A stretch of DNA of 64,000 bases from Biscogniauxia marginata (Eukaryota > Ascomycota > Sordariomycetes > Xylariales > Xylariaceae): the NCBI GenBank assembly GCA_022695795.1, contig MU404116.1, forward strand, positions 124,001 to 188,000, given 5' to 3'. Below are positions 23,201 to 35,200 of the stretch, piece by piece (within the stretch, counting starts at the first letter, position 1; each line of letters starts with the position of its first letter). The notes under the pieces are model-generated. The model did not search any database. It was not told the DNA's origin and worked only from the letters and a program-made list of their open reading frames with translations. The position numbers and the translations under genes are program-made.

Positions 23201-23747
23201 GCTGCAGGTGTACGCCTTCTGCAACACGCACGACGTGACGTGGGGCACCAAGGGCGACAACGTGATGCGGACGGACCTCGGCGGCGCGTTCGGCAAGGAC
23301 GGCCTCGTCGAGCTCGAGATGCCGTCGGAGCAGCTCGACATCGACTCGGGGTACGACGAGGCGCTGCGCAACCTGCGCGACCGCATCGAGGTGCCGGCGC
23401 AGCCCGTGTCCGAGTCGCAGATGCAGGAGGACTACTACCGCTCGGTGCGCACCTACATGGTCGTCATCTGGATGGTGGCCAACGCGATCCTGGCCATGGC
23501 CGTCAGCGAGGCGTACGGCTACCGCGACGTCGGCGACAACTTCTACCTCTCGTTCATCCTCTGGGCCGTCGCCAGCCTGGCGCTGTTCCGCGCCCTCGGC
23601 AGCACCACGTTCGCCGTCCTCAACGCCGTCAACACGGTCGTCGAGGGCCGCGTCCGCATGAGCCTCAAGGTCCCCGAGTGGATGGGCGGCTGGGGCAGCC
23701 GCATCAGCGAGACGGTGAGCAGCATCGGCAGCAGCGTGCGGAGCTAG
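20268..23747 (+). CDS. chitin synthase, class III type
   Basis: Two exons, 20268-22524 and 22585-23747 (60-nt intron, donor GTAAGT, branch CTAAC at 22570, acceptor CGAAG), giving 1139 aa. Residues 1 to about 330 are disordered and Ser/Pro/Arg-rich. Then come the chitin-synthase N-terminal domain and, from about 448, the GT2 catalytic core ([32 protein letters not shown]) and the hallmark QRRRW (761-765), which spans the exon junction region. Several membrane helices follow to about residue 1120. The enzyme polymerises UDP-GlcNAc into wall chitin at hyphal tips. [22 protein letters not shown] and ETDVPDTVPEF fit class III. The family is usually about 900 aa, so the N-terminal extension is long; a later Met could be the true start. 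Exon 2 is strikingly GC-rich. Confidence 0.95.
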
Positions 23748-25102
23748 CTATAGAGCTAGCTAGCTAGACAAAGTGGCTCGGTGTCGTTGGGGTGCGTATG
23801 GTAAAAAAAGGGATTGGAACGACTTCAGGATGGAAGGACAGGGGGGAGGGGGTTAATTGGGGGGTTGGAAATGGCTATGATATCACGGTAAGCGTCGAAT
23901 TGGGTTGGTTGGTAAAGCACAAGGTGAAAGCTTTTTTTTTACTTGATGTCTTTTGTTTGCTCATGAGCTGTCTTTTGCTTCATTTCGTTGTTGAAAACTA
24001 TTCCCCCTGGACGGAGTTAAGGTGGGGAAGGCGGGGCTCAGTTCGGTCGGGCCCCCCCTTGAGGTTTTATAAAGGGATGCACGATGATGATGAGTTGATT
24101 CTTCTGATATATCCAGGGGGGCGAGAAAGTAAGGTGGTGGTTTTTTTATTGTGTTTGTCTACAAGTTGTTGTGTGTACGTGTAATGTCTGGTAACGAAAT
24201 TATACACATAAAAAAGAAAAGGGGAGTGTGTCTAATAGACTTTTCAACCCGTTTTCTTATTTGGTTGTTTATATACGAAATGGCGGCTTTTGAGCTTGAT
24301 AACGACTAACTTAATAACAATATACCTATACATATATTTATTTTCTTCCAAGAACCTATATTTCCCCAATTTTTGACTACTACTACTCATTTATATAAAG
24401 ATGGTATTATAGCAACTCATTATAGCAAAAGGGCACGTCAAAACCTTACCTTGTATTAATGCAATTGGCTTATAAACGTGATAAAAGGTCATTGTGAGAT
24501 TGTAGTTCTATTAGATAATTTCAAGATCCTTTTATAAGTAGCTTAGTCGTATATTGCATGCTGACCATACATGCACAACGATTCGACTCTTTCGATTGGC
24601 TATTTTTCTAGTAACTATGCGTCTATACACTCTTGATTAGCTGCGTGTTGGGCCACCAAGAGGCTCTCTCTCTCATTGTTATCTCAACATCGGCTCTTGG
24701 CATTCAGAGTCCTGTGAGCTGAAGACTGGCAGAATGTCAAGTACAGTAAGGGCAACGAGACAACAACGGTCGATTCTTAAGTAAGGGATCCTATCTAAAA
24801 ATGTGTGATCTATTGTACGTCAAATCCGTAGCATGAAAGCAGGATGGATTGTGGGTGATATTTGTGCTTGCCCTATTTATGGATTAATAGTACCTACGGT
24901 GCTCGTGCGGTCATATAGCTTAAATGTAATCCGAATCAAAGGGGTTTGGGATCAGGCAAGCCTGTCCTCAAGAGAAGGAATAAAATAAAACTTTCCATAC
25001 CTGAGACACCGCCATAATTGTATCAACCCGATAATATGACCGCTGAAGAATTGAACCGTCGTGAAAAGTTCGTGGAATTCTGATGTGCATCTTCTTATCC
25101 AG
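23748..25102. other. intergenic, chitin synthase 3' region then AT-rich DNA
   Basis: A CTAGCTAG-rich palindromic patch at 23743-23767 directly follows the chitin synthase stop. Then T-rich 3' flank to about 24270, then AT-rich DNA without genes. Near 25000 a minus-strand open stretch could be a later exon of the repeat precursor described next. Confidence 0.5.
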
Positions 25103-25158
25103 GCTGTCGGTTAGCGTTTTTATGTGGGCATTAGAGTTAGAGTGAGCATATTACTGAC

Positions 25159-25522
25159 TTACCAGTTCTCGGCGATGGCCTTCTTCTCCTTGGTGAACCA
25201 GCCATCAGCATTACACTTGGCAGACCATGTCTGCCTCGCTCTTCTCGCCGCAGGCTTTGGTAGAAGCCTCATATCTAGTCGGCCATGCTTCAGCGTCATG
25301 TTTAGTCGACTAAGCCTCTGAATCGCACAAGCTACACTGAACCTCAGTCTCACTTTTCTCGCTCCAAGCTTCGGGGGAAGCTTCATGCTGGCCAGACCAG
25401 GCTTCGGCCTTACGCTTGGTAGACCGAGCTTCCGGAGAAGCCTCGCGCTTATCGCCCCATGGCGCCTGCGCAGCAAGATTATTCCCCAAGAGGGAAGCGA
25501 GGATGATGGCAGAGTACTTCAG
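25159..25522 (-). pseudogene. decayed secreted Kex2-processed repeat precursor (pheromone-like)
   Basis: Minus strand from 25522: a hydrophobic leader (KYSAIILASLLG...LAAQ), then APWGDKR, EASPEARSTKR and KAEAW, i.e. Lys-Arg sites followed by Glu-Ala dipeptides, as in alpha-factor-type precursors. The unit AEAWxxxxEASxxAxxEKSE appears twice, about 43 codons apart. The frame breaks at the TAG at 25312-25310, where the repeat predicts SEA-x-STK. A frameshift near 25200 is needed to enter the last open stretch, KCNADGWFTKEKKA, which ends before a GTAAGT donor at 25162. The leader codon is CTG, not ATG. The typical WC...CW pheromone core is not intact. Alternatives: a Kex2-processed repeat protein of another kind, or a chance repeat. 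Secretory class fairly sure, pheromone identity weak. Confidence 0.5.
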
Positions 25523-25919
25523 TTTGAAATCTAATTTGAGATGAACCGCAAATGGCTTGAAGGTACTTCATTTGTTTTGAATTGAGAACACGAGCGTGAT
25601 GGTAAACTTATTTGTGAAGTTGGACTACCAGGAGAAACGGAAGAGAGAGGCATTTCTCTTTTATTCCTGTGTATCGTATTAGTTGTCTTTTTACGACCAT
25701 CATTATGTGAATCCCGGCGCAACAAGGCGGTCGGTGTGCCAGGAAGCCAGGCAAACCCCTCCATCGGCCTGCATCCCTAGCTCGCGGCAGAGACTACTGG
25801 GGGGTAGTGACAAGGAAACTCAATGAGACGATGGGAGAATCGTAACACGAACGGTAGGCTCTCGTGGAACACTACGCATGACAACGATGTTGGGGATAAC
25901 GTGCAGTGTTAAGATTTGT
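25523..25919. other. intergenic, no gene seen
   Basis: A short stretch at 25566 repeats the ATG-AAG-TAC start-like sequence that differs by one base from the CTG-AAG-TAC leader at 25522. Otherwise nothing recognisable. Confidence 0.5.
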
Positions 25920-27418
25920 CTAGGCGGCACTCGGGGGGACCCCCTGACAAGATATCGACGCGCACCGATCCTGCACCAAATGTGAACCCGGCTGCTCTTC
26001 GCCACTAGGCGCCGCGTCGGCCTCGTTGTGCATTTTATCCCCTAACGCTTTCACCTCGGCCGTGTACGTGATGCCTTCTCGCAGTTTTCTTTTAACAAAT
26101 AACTTGCGCGCGGGAACTTCATCCATAAACGCCTTTACGCGCTCTTCTAGGTCCTCGCCTTGGTAACATTTCTTATTGATATACCGGAAAGCGAACCAGT
26201 CAATATCTGTCCAATTTTCCAAGGCGTTAGCCACAAGGAACCCGCTGTCTTTTTTTGCCGCAGCCCACTCGTTTGATAAGAGCTCATTTCCGTATCTCTT
26301 CCGTTCCAGGGTGCGCACAGCAGCGAGGAATTGGTCGAATTGCTCTATGTATCGTTGGTACATGAAGTCATAGGCTAGCACCGTGGGATCGGGATTGGCA
26401 AACCATAAGGGCGGTTTGAAGAATTGACAGGGAACAATGCGACTCCATTCCCAATCCAGAACGCAGACGATGTCCATCTCATCGTTCACGATCAAATTGA
26501 AGGGCTCCAAATCTCCATGAACCAAAACAAATGGGCCTTGATCGAAGCGGTAATCCACTCATTTCTCAGCATACTGGCGAAAGATGTTAAGGTGATATAA
26601 TGCGTCTGCACCTTCATCCTCATCTTCGATGACGCTACTCCGACTCTGGGCAAATGCGTTATCGGCAATGTCTAAGAGCATCGACGTATATGCATTAGCT
26701 GAGGTTAAGGATCCGTTCTTATAATAAGAAGCCTGGATGCGGGACGGGTTTAGCCCTTCTAGTTCTTGCATGTTAATGTCGATCGATGTAGTCATTTTAG
26801 ACACCTCGGTGCCGCCTTGACCGAGCCGTCGTAAACACCCTATGAAAGAGAATTCCAGTCTTCTTAGCTGAGTGTAAATCTCAGCAAGTGAATGATAAAG
26901 ATGCTCTCGTTGGGTGTCGGACAAGGACCCCAACTGGGAGAACGATAGTTTTTCACCTTCGACATATTCGAGGATCAAAAACGACGTCAGCGGTCCCGAG
27001 CTTTCGCCCAAGTCATATGCCACGACCTTTGGAATGGGAATGTCTGTCCGTTCGGAAATAACCCTGCCGAAGACAGCTTATTAGCATGGTGTAGCCTCGC
27101 AAATCGAGCGGACATACGGACATACAGCATTGTCGCGACCTCGCTTTCAAGCTTGCTCCTCGCCTCGAAGGCTAGACAAGGCGCAAGGGGTATACGTACT
27201 ACCCATTTATCTCCATCATCGAATGTGACAAAAAAGCATATGTTATAGCTGCCCCGGACCGGCTTCGCGAAGTAGCGGCAGTTGTCGCCGCGATGATACG
27301 AGGATGCAAGCGCGCATACCTGCTCCTCGCGAATCGTCGCGATGAACTTGTCGCGTTCGTTGTGCACACGCGCCTTCACGATGGAGTCCCTGAGCTGCTG
27401 GGGCCCGACCGACGGCAT
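25920..27418 (-). pseudogene. APH-family kinase-like gene with in-frame TGA, probably inactivated
   Basis: Reading from the ATG at 27418-27416, exon 1 gives MPSVGPQQL... and the kinase N-lobe (GSYNICFFV, KWVVRIPL, SEVATMLYV). After an intron near 27113-27064 comes ISERTDIPIPKVVAYDLG, a typical APH/choline-kinase-like stretch. The C-lobe has the catalytic loop VHGDLEPFN and the metal motif VLDWEW, both intact. However, TGA at 26561-26559 stands in frame between YAEK and VDYRFDQGPF. At the intron, only a poor GTCCGC donor keeps the frame; the good GTATGT donor shifts it. Fungal members phosphorylate unknown small molecules; nothing here shows a substrate. Pseudogene, sequencing error and recoding are all possible; TGA is not the usual RIP product. 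Confidence 0.75.
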
Positions 27419-27654
27419 TTTCCTAGAGCGCGTTTCTTCCAAGAGGGGGTCCTTCTCCTTCTATTTCAAGCCCAAAATACAAGGCTTTCCCCAATGGAAT
27501 TTTTTATGACGATTTTTGACCGAGGCTGATATATGACCGGCTCAGTCCTTTCGGCTTCGCCTCAGGATTAAGCACGTTAAGGTGAAAGAATGTAATAGTA
27601 AGGGGGGGTGGGGGATTTACACTAACGGATTAAGGGAAAATGCCAAGAATTTAC

Positions 27655-27985
27655 CTAGGTTTTATAACATTTAATTTATAAACATTTTCGATTTAATTAA
27701 TTATAAAATATTAAAATATATAAATTATTTTTTAGTTTTTAAAAATAAAGTTTTAATTTAATTACTTTATTATTAACCATTTAAAAAAGTTTTAAAATTT
27801 TAAAATTAATATATATAATTATAATAATTAATTATAAAATATTATTATTAATATATATAATTATAATAATTAATTCATTAAAATAAAAGCCTTAATTAAT
27901 TATATATTATTTATAATAAAAATTACATATTAAAGATTTTATTTCATTAAAATAATATAAATATAAATTAATAAGTATACTCTTT
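27655..27985. repeat. AT-only block, probable RIPped repeat remnant
   Basis: Almost no G or C for about 330 bases, with repeated ATTAATATATATAATTATAATAATTAA-like units (two copies about 45 bases apart). It resembles the blocks at 42.43 kb and 52 kb in composition and partly in sequence. Confidence 0.5.
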
Positions 27986-28765
27986 TTTAGCCTATATAAA
28001 CATAGGAGTGACTTCAGCTAAAGCAAGCCACCTGTGGGAACGAAGCTTCATCATCCCTAGGAGCGATATGTATATAGTGGAATTAGAAGTCCACCACCAA
28101 CTTCATTGCCTAGGGAGAATTAGAAAAGTATTTTCCCCAAAGCCTTGAACACGGTTGAATCACAACTGCGATAATTGCGAGGATGATGACCCAGAGCTCC
28201 CCATACACCCTAGCATCTAGATTAGTACAGCTACCTAGCATCAACGCCCTTTTAAATGCACTACCCTTAGTTTTACTCGCTGACACGGACACACAGTTAT
28301 TAGATCATTGCATTAATTGAGCAAGATAAGCCTTGATGTGCTGGTTAGACGTTACACCTGTGAGTTAGGTGGTCAGCCCGAAGACAGGGAAACCTGAGCC
28401 TCAAATACCCCAGCAGAGAACCTGCCGTAATTTTGACACTTCGCAACATTGGGTGGTGATCATCGGGCATCTAGGGAACTATTAGAGAACTTCCACAGTA
28501 TCTGCTCACCCGAAACTGCAGGGAAGCGGATAAGGGGTGTGATTTATATTGTTAGCAAAAAAAAAGAAACAGAAATATATATTTCGATATATCCATACCC
28601 ATTATCCTGACGAACTATATCTTTCGGCGCATCGCACTTCAAATACACAAATACTTACATGCGCGTATATAAAAGAGCCCCCTAACAACCACCAAAATAA
28701 TACTTTTATACCATCAACCCGTCCTATGGCTGACTGGGTTTACGGTTAATTTCGTAAGGTGGTGG

Positions 28766-28770
28766 GGGGT
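28766..28770. repeat. left target-site duplication of the LTR element
   Basis: GGGGT directly before the left LTR, matched by GGGGT at 36387-36391 directly after the right LTR. Confidence 0.9.
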
Positions 28771-29223
28771 TGTGACGAACCTCCCTGTGTGTTCCTAGTC
28801 AGCTGACTTCACAGGTGAGTACGTACTAGGTTTTCTTGATTTGTAGGTAACAATGGGTTAAGATTAGTTCAATTAATTCACAATGTTATATTTGTTAAAG
28901 AGGTTTCAAGGTACTCTCACTATAATATTAAAAAGTAACTATAGTCTTAAATTAATAACTAAAAAATGAGAAACTAATTACACAAGGAAATTTCAATTTA
29001 TTTATACTCGTTCTTCCTTACATATACTTCTATTATTTAATATGTTAAATACCGATGAATATAAAATTCCTTAATATTTATCCTTATTAGATATAATATC
29101 CCACTATATCCACGTCACGTGAGGTTACATTATAACCGAAATGGAACTAATTAGTTCATTAATTCCTTAGTCCGTGCCACGACACCTTAATATAAAACTC
29201 CTTTATTCCCATAGTTCGTAACA
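28771..29223 (-). repeat. LTR (3' LTR in element sense)
   Basis: 453 bp, aligns end to end with 35934-36386. On the minus strand it starts TGTTACGAAC and ends with a sequence mirrored by GTTCGT(T/C)ACA, the usual TG...CA ends with short inverted repeats. The leftmost 100 bases are almost free of RIP changes; the rest is mutated. Confidence 0.95.
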
Positions 29224-29239
29224 CTATTTCTCCCCTCTT
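29224..29239 (-). promoter_or_regulatory. polypurine tract for plus-strand priming
   Basis: On the minus strand AAGAGGGGAGAAATAG lies immediately before the LTR at 28771-29223. Its position and purine content are those of a retroelement polypurine tract. It escaped RIP because it contains no CpA or TpG. Confidence 0.75.
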
Positions 29240-32200
29240 AAAATCTTTATTTTAAAGATTATTCCTAGTAAGTTATTCTTTCTTTCCTTTATAATAATCA
29301 TGTTTAATAATCGTATTACTAAGCGTTATTATCTAAACCAGAAATTCGAACGCGAAAAACTTACACATTGAATAAATAAGTTAAGTTTTAATTTTGAAAT
29401 TATACCTTGTTCTCGTTACTTCGATTAAGCGCTTAAGTGCATCATAGCAAAAAGAGAGTCTCGAAAATGTAGTGAATATATTCATAAAGGCTATTCCTAT
29501 AATAAGACCGGTATTACTCTAAACTCCTTTAATTAGTTAAACGTTAAAAAAAACGGTTATTTCGATAAAAACGGTAAACGGAAAAAACTCTTTTTCTCTA
29601 TTAAGCCAAAATAACTTATTTATAATCGGAAATTAATTGTTCCTAAATTAAGGTTAATAAATCCATTAATTATATATTACGTTTACGTCGTTAACGAGAC
29701 TTTCTTAAATAAAAAGGTCTTAAAATGTTATAACGAGATCTTTAAAACCTAAACGAGCTAGAAAAACAGGAGCGTTTAGAGGAGAAATAAAAGCGTATTA
29801 TAATTAAATAGTAACGTCTCTTTAAAAAACAATAAAACACGGAAAAATCGCTGCGTCAACTTGCATCCGGGCAAGGCGTACTTGCTTCGAAGGTCTTCCC
29901 CTCCTTTAACTAGTCCCAATTAAGTCACGACCCGGGTCCTTAAATCCCCCTAAACAATCTAGGTTTTAGCGGTAAAAATTCTCAAGTTTATTTATCAAAT
30001 TCTTCAAATGTTTAAGTAATTCCCAAGTATTTTCCTCGAGTAAGTAACCTTCTCATTTAACAAAATATTATAACTAACTTCTAACTTATCTTAAATTTAA
30101 TATCTTTTTTACTTTATATTTATAAAGGTTTTTTTTAAATTCTAATTAGTTTTTTAGCATGGCGTTATTTAATGCTAGTTTTAAGAGTGAAACATGAAAT
30201 ACAAGATATATTTTAAATCTTTTTAATAGTACTAACTTATAATTAACTTTCAAAATAACCTTCTTAATCTTATATAGTCTTAATTTCTTAAATTTAAGTT
30301 TTTCGTTAAGTCGCTTTATTTTAATCTAGGGTGTTTTTAATGTTACGCCTTATCGTTAATAGAGCAAGTAAACCATATCTCCTCTTTTAAAAATTAATCC
30401 CTTAATTCTTCTTTTATTATAGTATTTTATCATTTTATCCTAAATAAATTATAATTCTTTTTATAGCCGTTATTATACTACTTAAATCTTTTTAAATAGT
30501 ATTTCTACTTTTAAGGCCTCTATCTCGACTTTTAATACTTTCATAAGTTCGATTAGTTATCTTTAAGCTTCCGCCTTTTACCCGTACATTGCCTCATGTA
30601 ATAATATCTTTATATCTTCGTTAATCGAAGTATTATATGCTATTTAAGCTATTAATAGCAATTTTACCTAGTTATTCATTTCCTAGTTAATATAGCTTCG
30701 TAAATATTATTCTATTATTTAGTTTAATCTCTTTATTTACTCGTTTATCTAAAGGTAATATGTTATAAATAACTTTTATTTAATTCCCATTCGTTTTATT
30801 AAGCTAATCCAAAATTTTAACGTAAACAACTTATTTTTATTTAAAACAACGCGTTTTAATAACCCATATTTATTAACGTACTCTCTTAAAAAGCTAAAAA
30901 CTAACTATTTTACTATACTTGATTTATTAAATAGTAAGAAATAGGCATATTTCGTAAGTTTATTAACAATTACCCATATGCTGTTATAAGGTACTCCTAT
31001 AATAAGATCTTTTAACTCTAAGAGTTTCATTACGAAATCCCATGTAATTATGTTCCATGCTTTGTCAAGTATCTAAATTAGTTATAATAATCCATATAGT
31101 TTATATCGTGATGTTTTAGCCTTATTATAAATGTTATAATTCTTTATAATTCTTTTAACTATTTATCGTATTTCTAAAAAGTCGAATTCTTCTTAAAATC
31201 GTTTTATTGTTTTAAAAATCCCTTGGTAGCCATATAAAGAATATTCGTAAAATTCTTTAACGAATTCGTTCTATACTTATTTTAGTACGTATACCTTTTC
31301 TTTATATAAAAGAAGTTCGTCGCTAGATCCTTACTAAAATTATAATTATTTTTCCTTTTAACTATAATTTTCTTTAAACCGTTATTTTTAATCTCCTATA
31401 TTAATTTATATATAAGCTAATATAACTAATCCGTCATTTTATTATTTAAACATCTAAATATCTCTTTTATTAATTTTTAATTCATAATCTCTCCTTTTAC
31501 TAAGAAGATCTACTTAAATGTTTTCCTTTCCCTTAATATACTGGATTCTAAAATTAAATTTGGATAAGAAAATCATTTAACGCTCGTGTCTCTAGTTAAA
31601 CGTTTATATTATTATGAATCATATAAGGTTTTTATGGTTTAAATAAATATTAATAGGTTCCTTAGTTCCGCTAAGCCATGATTCCTATTCCTTTAGTGCT
31701 TTAATAACTATTAACAGTTTTTATTATAAATTTAATAGTTTAATTTAACACTATATAGTGCTTTAAATAAGTACGCGACTAAGTACCATTTCTTATTATC
31801 TTTTAATTGTTTTAAGACTACTTTAATAACGAAATTTAAGGCGTTTATCTTTAGTCGTTTCTTTTTATTTTCGTTTAGAAGTTTACATATAACCTCACTA
31901 GTTATAACTTCTTTTAGTTATTGAAAAGCCTGTTTAGCTTTTTTAGTAAAATAAAAAGCCTTTCTTGTTTTTATTAGGGTAATTAGTTCTGTTAATGGTT
32001 TAGTAATACGCCCAAAATCTTTAATGAGTTATTTAATATAATTAATAAAGCCAAGAAATGCGCGTACGTTTATAATACTCTTGGGTTTTAACTAATCTTT
32101 AATTATTGCTATTTTTCCCTTTTAAATGCGAATTTCTCCTAGACTTATTATAAACCCTAAATAGTTTAGTTTTTTGACATGCTATTTACTTTTAGTCGAA

Positions 32201-35200
32201 TAAATAAGTAGATTCGCCTTTTCTAGGGCTTTTAACACTTGCTTTACATGTTTTTTATATTCCTTCTCGTTTTCTAAGTAAATTAGTATATCGTCTAAAT
32301 AAATAAATACAAATTTATCCAGAAATTTACGAAAAACTATTATAATTATATATTAAAATATAGCGGGTGCGTTAATAAGTTTAAATAGCATAACTTTATA
32401 TTTATAATATCTATATATTATTTGGAAGGCTATATATTATTCGTGTTTCTTAGTTATTTTAATTATATAATAGTTATCACGAAGATCTAGTGCTATAAAG
32501 ATTTAAGCCTTATTAATTTGTCTTTTTATAAGTTTTATTAATAGTAATAAGTATCCGTTTTTCTTGGTTATTTTATTAAGGTGTCGATAATTAATTACTC
32601 GTTTCCATACTAGGTTTCTTTCTTTATCGACATGTTACTTCCCGTTTTTGTCGACTTTAAGTACTATAATTACCGGGTATCTTAACGAGGATTCGGATTC
32701 TCGAATATATCTTTTGTTAAGATCCTCCTAAATTCCCTTTTATAGTGCTTTTTATTTTTCTTAATTCATAAAATACACTAAAAATAATTTTAACTATTTT
32801 CCTTTTTTAAAGTAAATTTAGTAATCTCACTAGCTATATTTTAGTAATTCTTCTTTTATTTTATCTCTAAATAATTTATAAAAATAGAGGTACTTACGCG
32901 GTACTCTCTTTATTAAATCTTTAGATTTAATTACTCGAATCATATAAACGATATATTTCGTTTTTATATCCGTTTCTTTAGAGTTACTTACGATACTTAT
33001 CTCGTAACTTATAATAATTAACTCCTTCTATTTTTAATCTTAATAAAGCGTATTTATCTCGAAATTTATTCGTAAATTGCTTTTTTTAAACTAATTCATT
33101 CCTAAGATCATATCGTGATTTAATATATATATAATATTAAAAATGACTTATTTAAGATATCTTTAAATAGTTACCAAAAAAGGAATTATTTCTCTTAACA
33201 CCCTACTATTCTCGTAACTAAACATATTTCCTTTAAAGTTTTATAACTTATACGGACTTTATTTATATACTTATAATATTTTATCTTTTTAAGTTACCTT
33301 TATTAAGACATAGCTTTTATTTACTCTTGAATTTATTAGGGCTTTATACTTCCTTTTATTATACCTAACTCTAGTTATAATAATATTATTAAGTCTCGAC
33401 TAAACTTCATATAAAAACTTATTATTTATGGCTTCTCGCTACCTTACTAGCGAAAGCTTTTACCGTTTTTTGGTTTTCCACGTCCCTTCCCTTTTGGTTT
33501 TCTTTTAATTGTTATAACCTAAATGTTTTTTTATTCTTAGGCTTTTATAAAAACGTGTTTCTAGTAATTATTACTTAAATAATCTCTTTAATTACCCTTT
33601 ACGTAGTAAGGGGTAAGAGATCTATCTTTTATATAAAACCTTGTATATTAAAACTTTAATTCTTTTTCGAGAGCCCTTTTATAACTTAAATCTATTTTAT
33701 TAACTTGGAATTTTTTAAAGTTCTAAATTATCTTCGAATAAAACGAATAATTATTAAGTTTACTTATTAGAGATATCTTAATGTCTTCTTTTAAGTTTAT
33801 ATTAATTTCTAGAAGTTTTTCTCCTTTTTTAAGGTATATTTTAGTGATTTATTTATAACCTTGTTTAATCGCACGTGTTTTTACTTATTACTTTATTAAG
33901 TATTTCCTTATAAAGCCGAACAAATTAGTATTATATTTAGTTCGTTTTTCGAGCTATTATGGAAAATATAATCTCTTCTATAATTCCTATAATTCTTCCT
34001 TAATCTCGTCTTTTTCGAAACCTACTCCAAGTAAGTTGTATACATCGCATGGTATTAAGGTGTAACATATATAACCCTTAACAATTACTTCGTTACTTCT
34101 TTTAGAACCGGGGTAAAGATAATATACTTAAGAAAAATGTGGCCATCGTGGGGTGTTATTATAAATACACTTATTTTCTTCCATATCGTCACTTTCTAGT
34201 TCTTAAAGATAATAACCGGCTTTATCCTTAAAACTTTTATATATTTAACAAGCGTCATTAATACAAAAGCTCTAATATAATAATACATATTCCCTTAAGC
34301 TTTAATAAACATTACAATTATCATTTATATAAAACCTCTAGTTTAAGCTATTATACTGGCTTTTTTCTTAATAGGTTTTGCATTTATCGTTTTTATAATG
34401 GCTTTAATATAAATCACTATGGTTTAACTTAATTTCTAAATCGTATCCTAGCTTATAATTATCGTATTCGTATAATAATTCGCCTTCGTTATATCCTTAT
34501 TTAACTTGTTTTAATATAAAATATCCTAAATACGAGTAATTATCCTTTAAATAATCCTTATAATTAACTTAATAATATTTATAAATTCTTTTTATAAAGG
34601 CCTCCTCGATCTTTTCTGCCTTAATAATACCGATAATAAATACTTAATTTATTTTTTTATTATTTTTAAATTAAACCCTTGCCTCGGTAACTCTTTTCTC
34701 GAGTTAAGAAATCCCTCTTATTCTTAGTTCTTATTTCTTAAGACTTCGATACTCATTTTTATAATGTCCTTTCTTTTTATAATTAAAACACTTAATAGTT
34801 AATTTATCTCGTTTTTTTATTCCTTTTAAATAACGCTAATTTTAATAAGGTTTAACTTAGTTTTAATGCCTTTCCTGGTTCCAGTACCGCTTTTATGATT
34901 TCCTCTTTTTAACTAATCGCCATTTCTTTGTTATACCGTCTTTTTCTTTTTAAAGTACCGTTCGAAGTTCTCGTTATCGATAGTAATTGCCATTATAACG
35001 TAATTATTAAACTTTCCTAGGTTTCTTTCTTTATATAAGTTTATTTTATATAACTCATTCTTTATATAGTCTTTTAACCCTTAATAAAACAAGTAATACA
35101 GGTTTTTAATAAGTAATTATAACTAGTTTGCGAGTTTCTTAAACTTAACAACATAATTTAAAGCCTTTTTATCTTGTCGTAATTTATAAAGTCGAGCTTC

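Larger units (their letters stand above)
27419..28770. other. AT-rich intergenic region left of the LTR element
   Basis: 27650-27980 is nearly pure A+T, with an internal duplication of an ATTAATATATATAATTATAA-like unit. 28000-28765 returns to mixed composition with no recognisable gene. It ends in the G-run GGTGGGGGGT that carries the left target-site copy of the retroelement. Confidence 0.6.

Noticed and set aside
22967..23767. Long plus-frame ORF inside chitin synthase exon 2
   Set aside because: Gly/Arg/Ala-rich out-of-frame translation of a GC-rich exon; the chitin synthase frame is clearly real.
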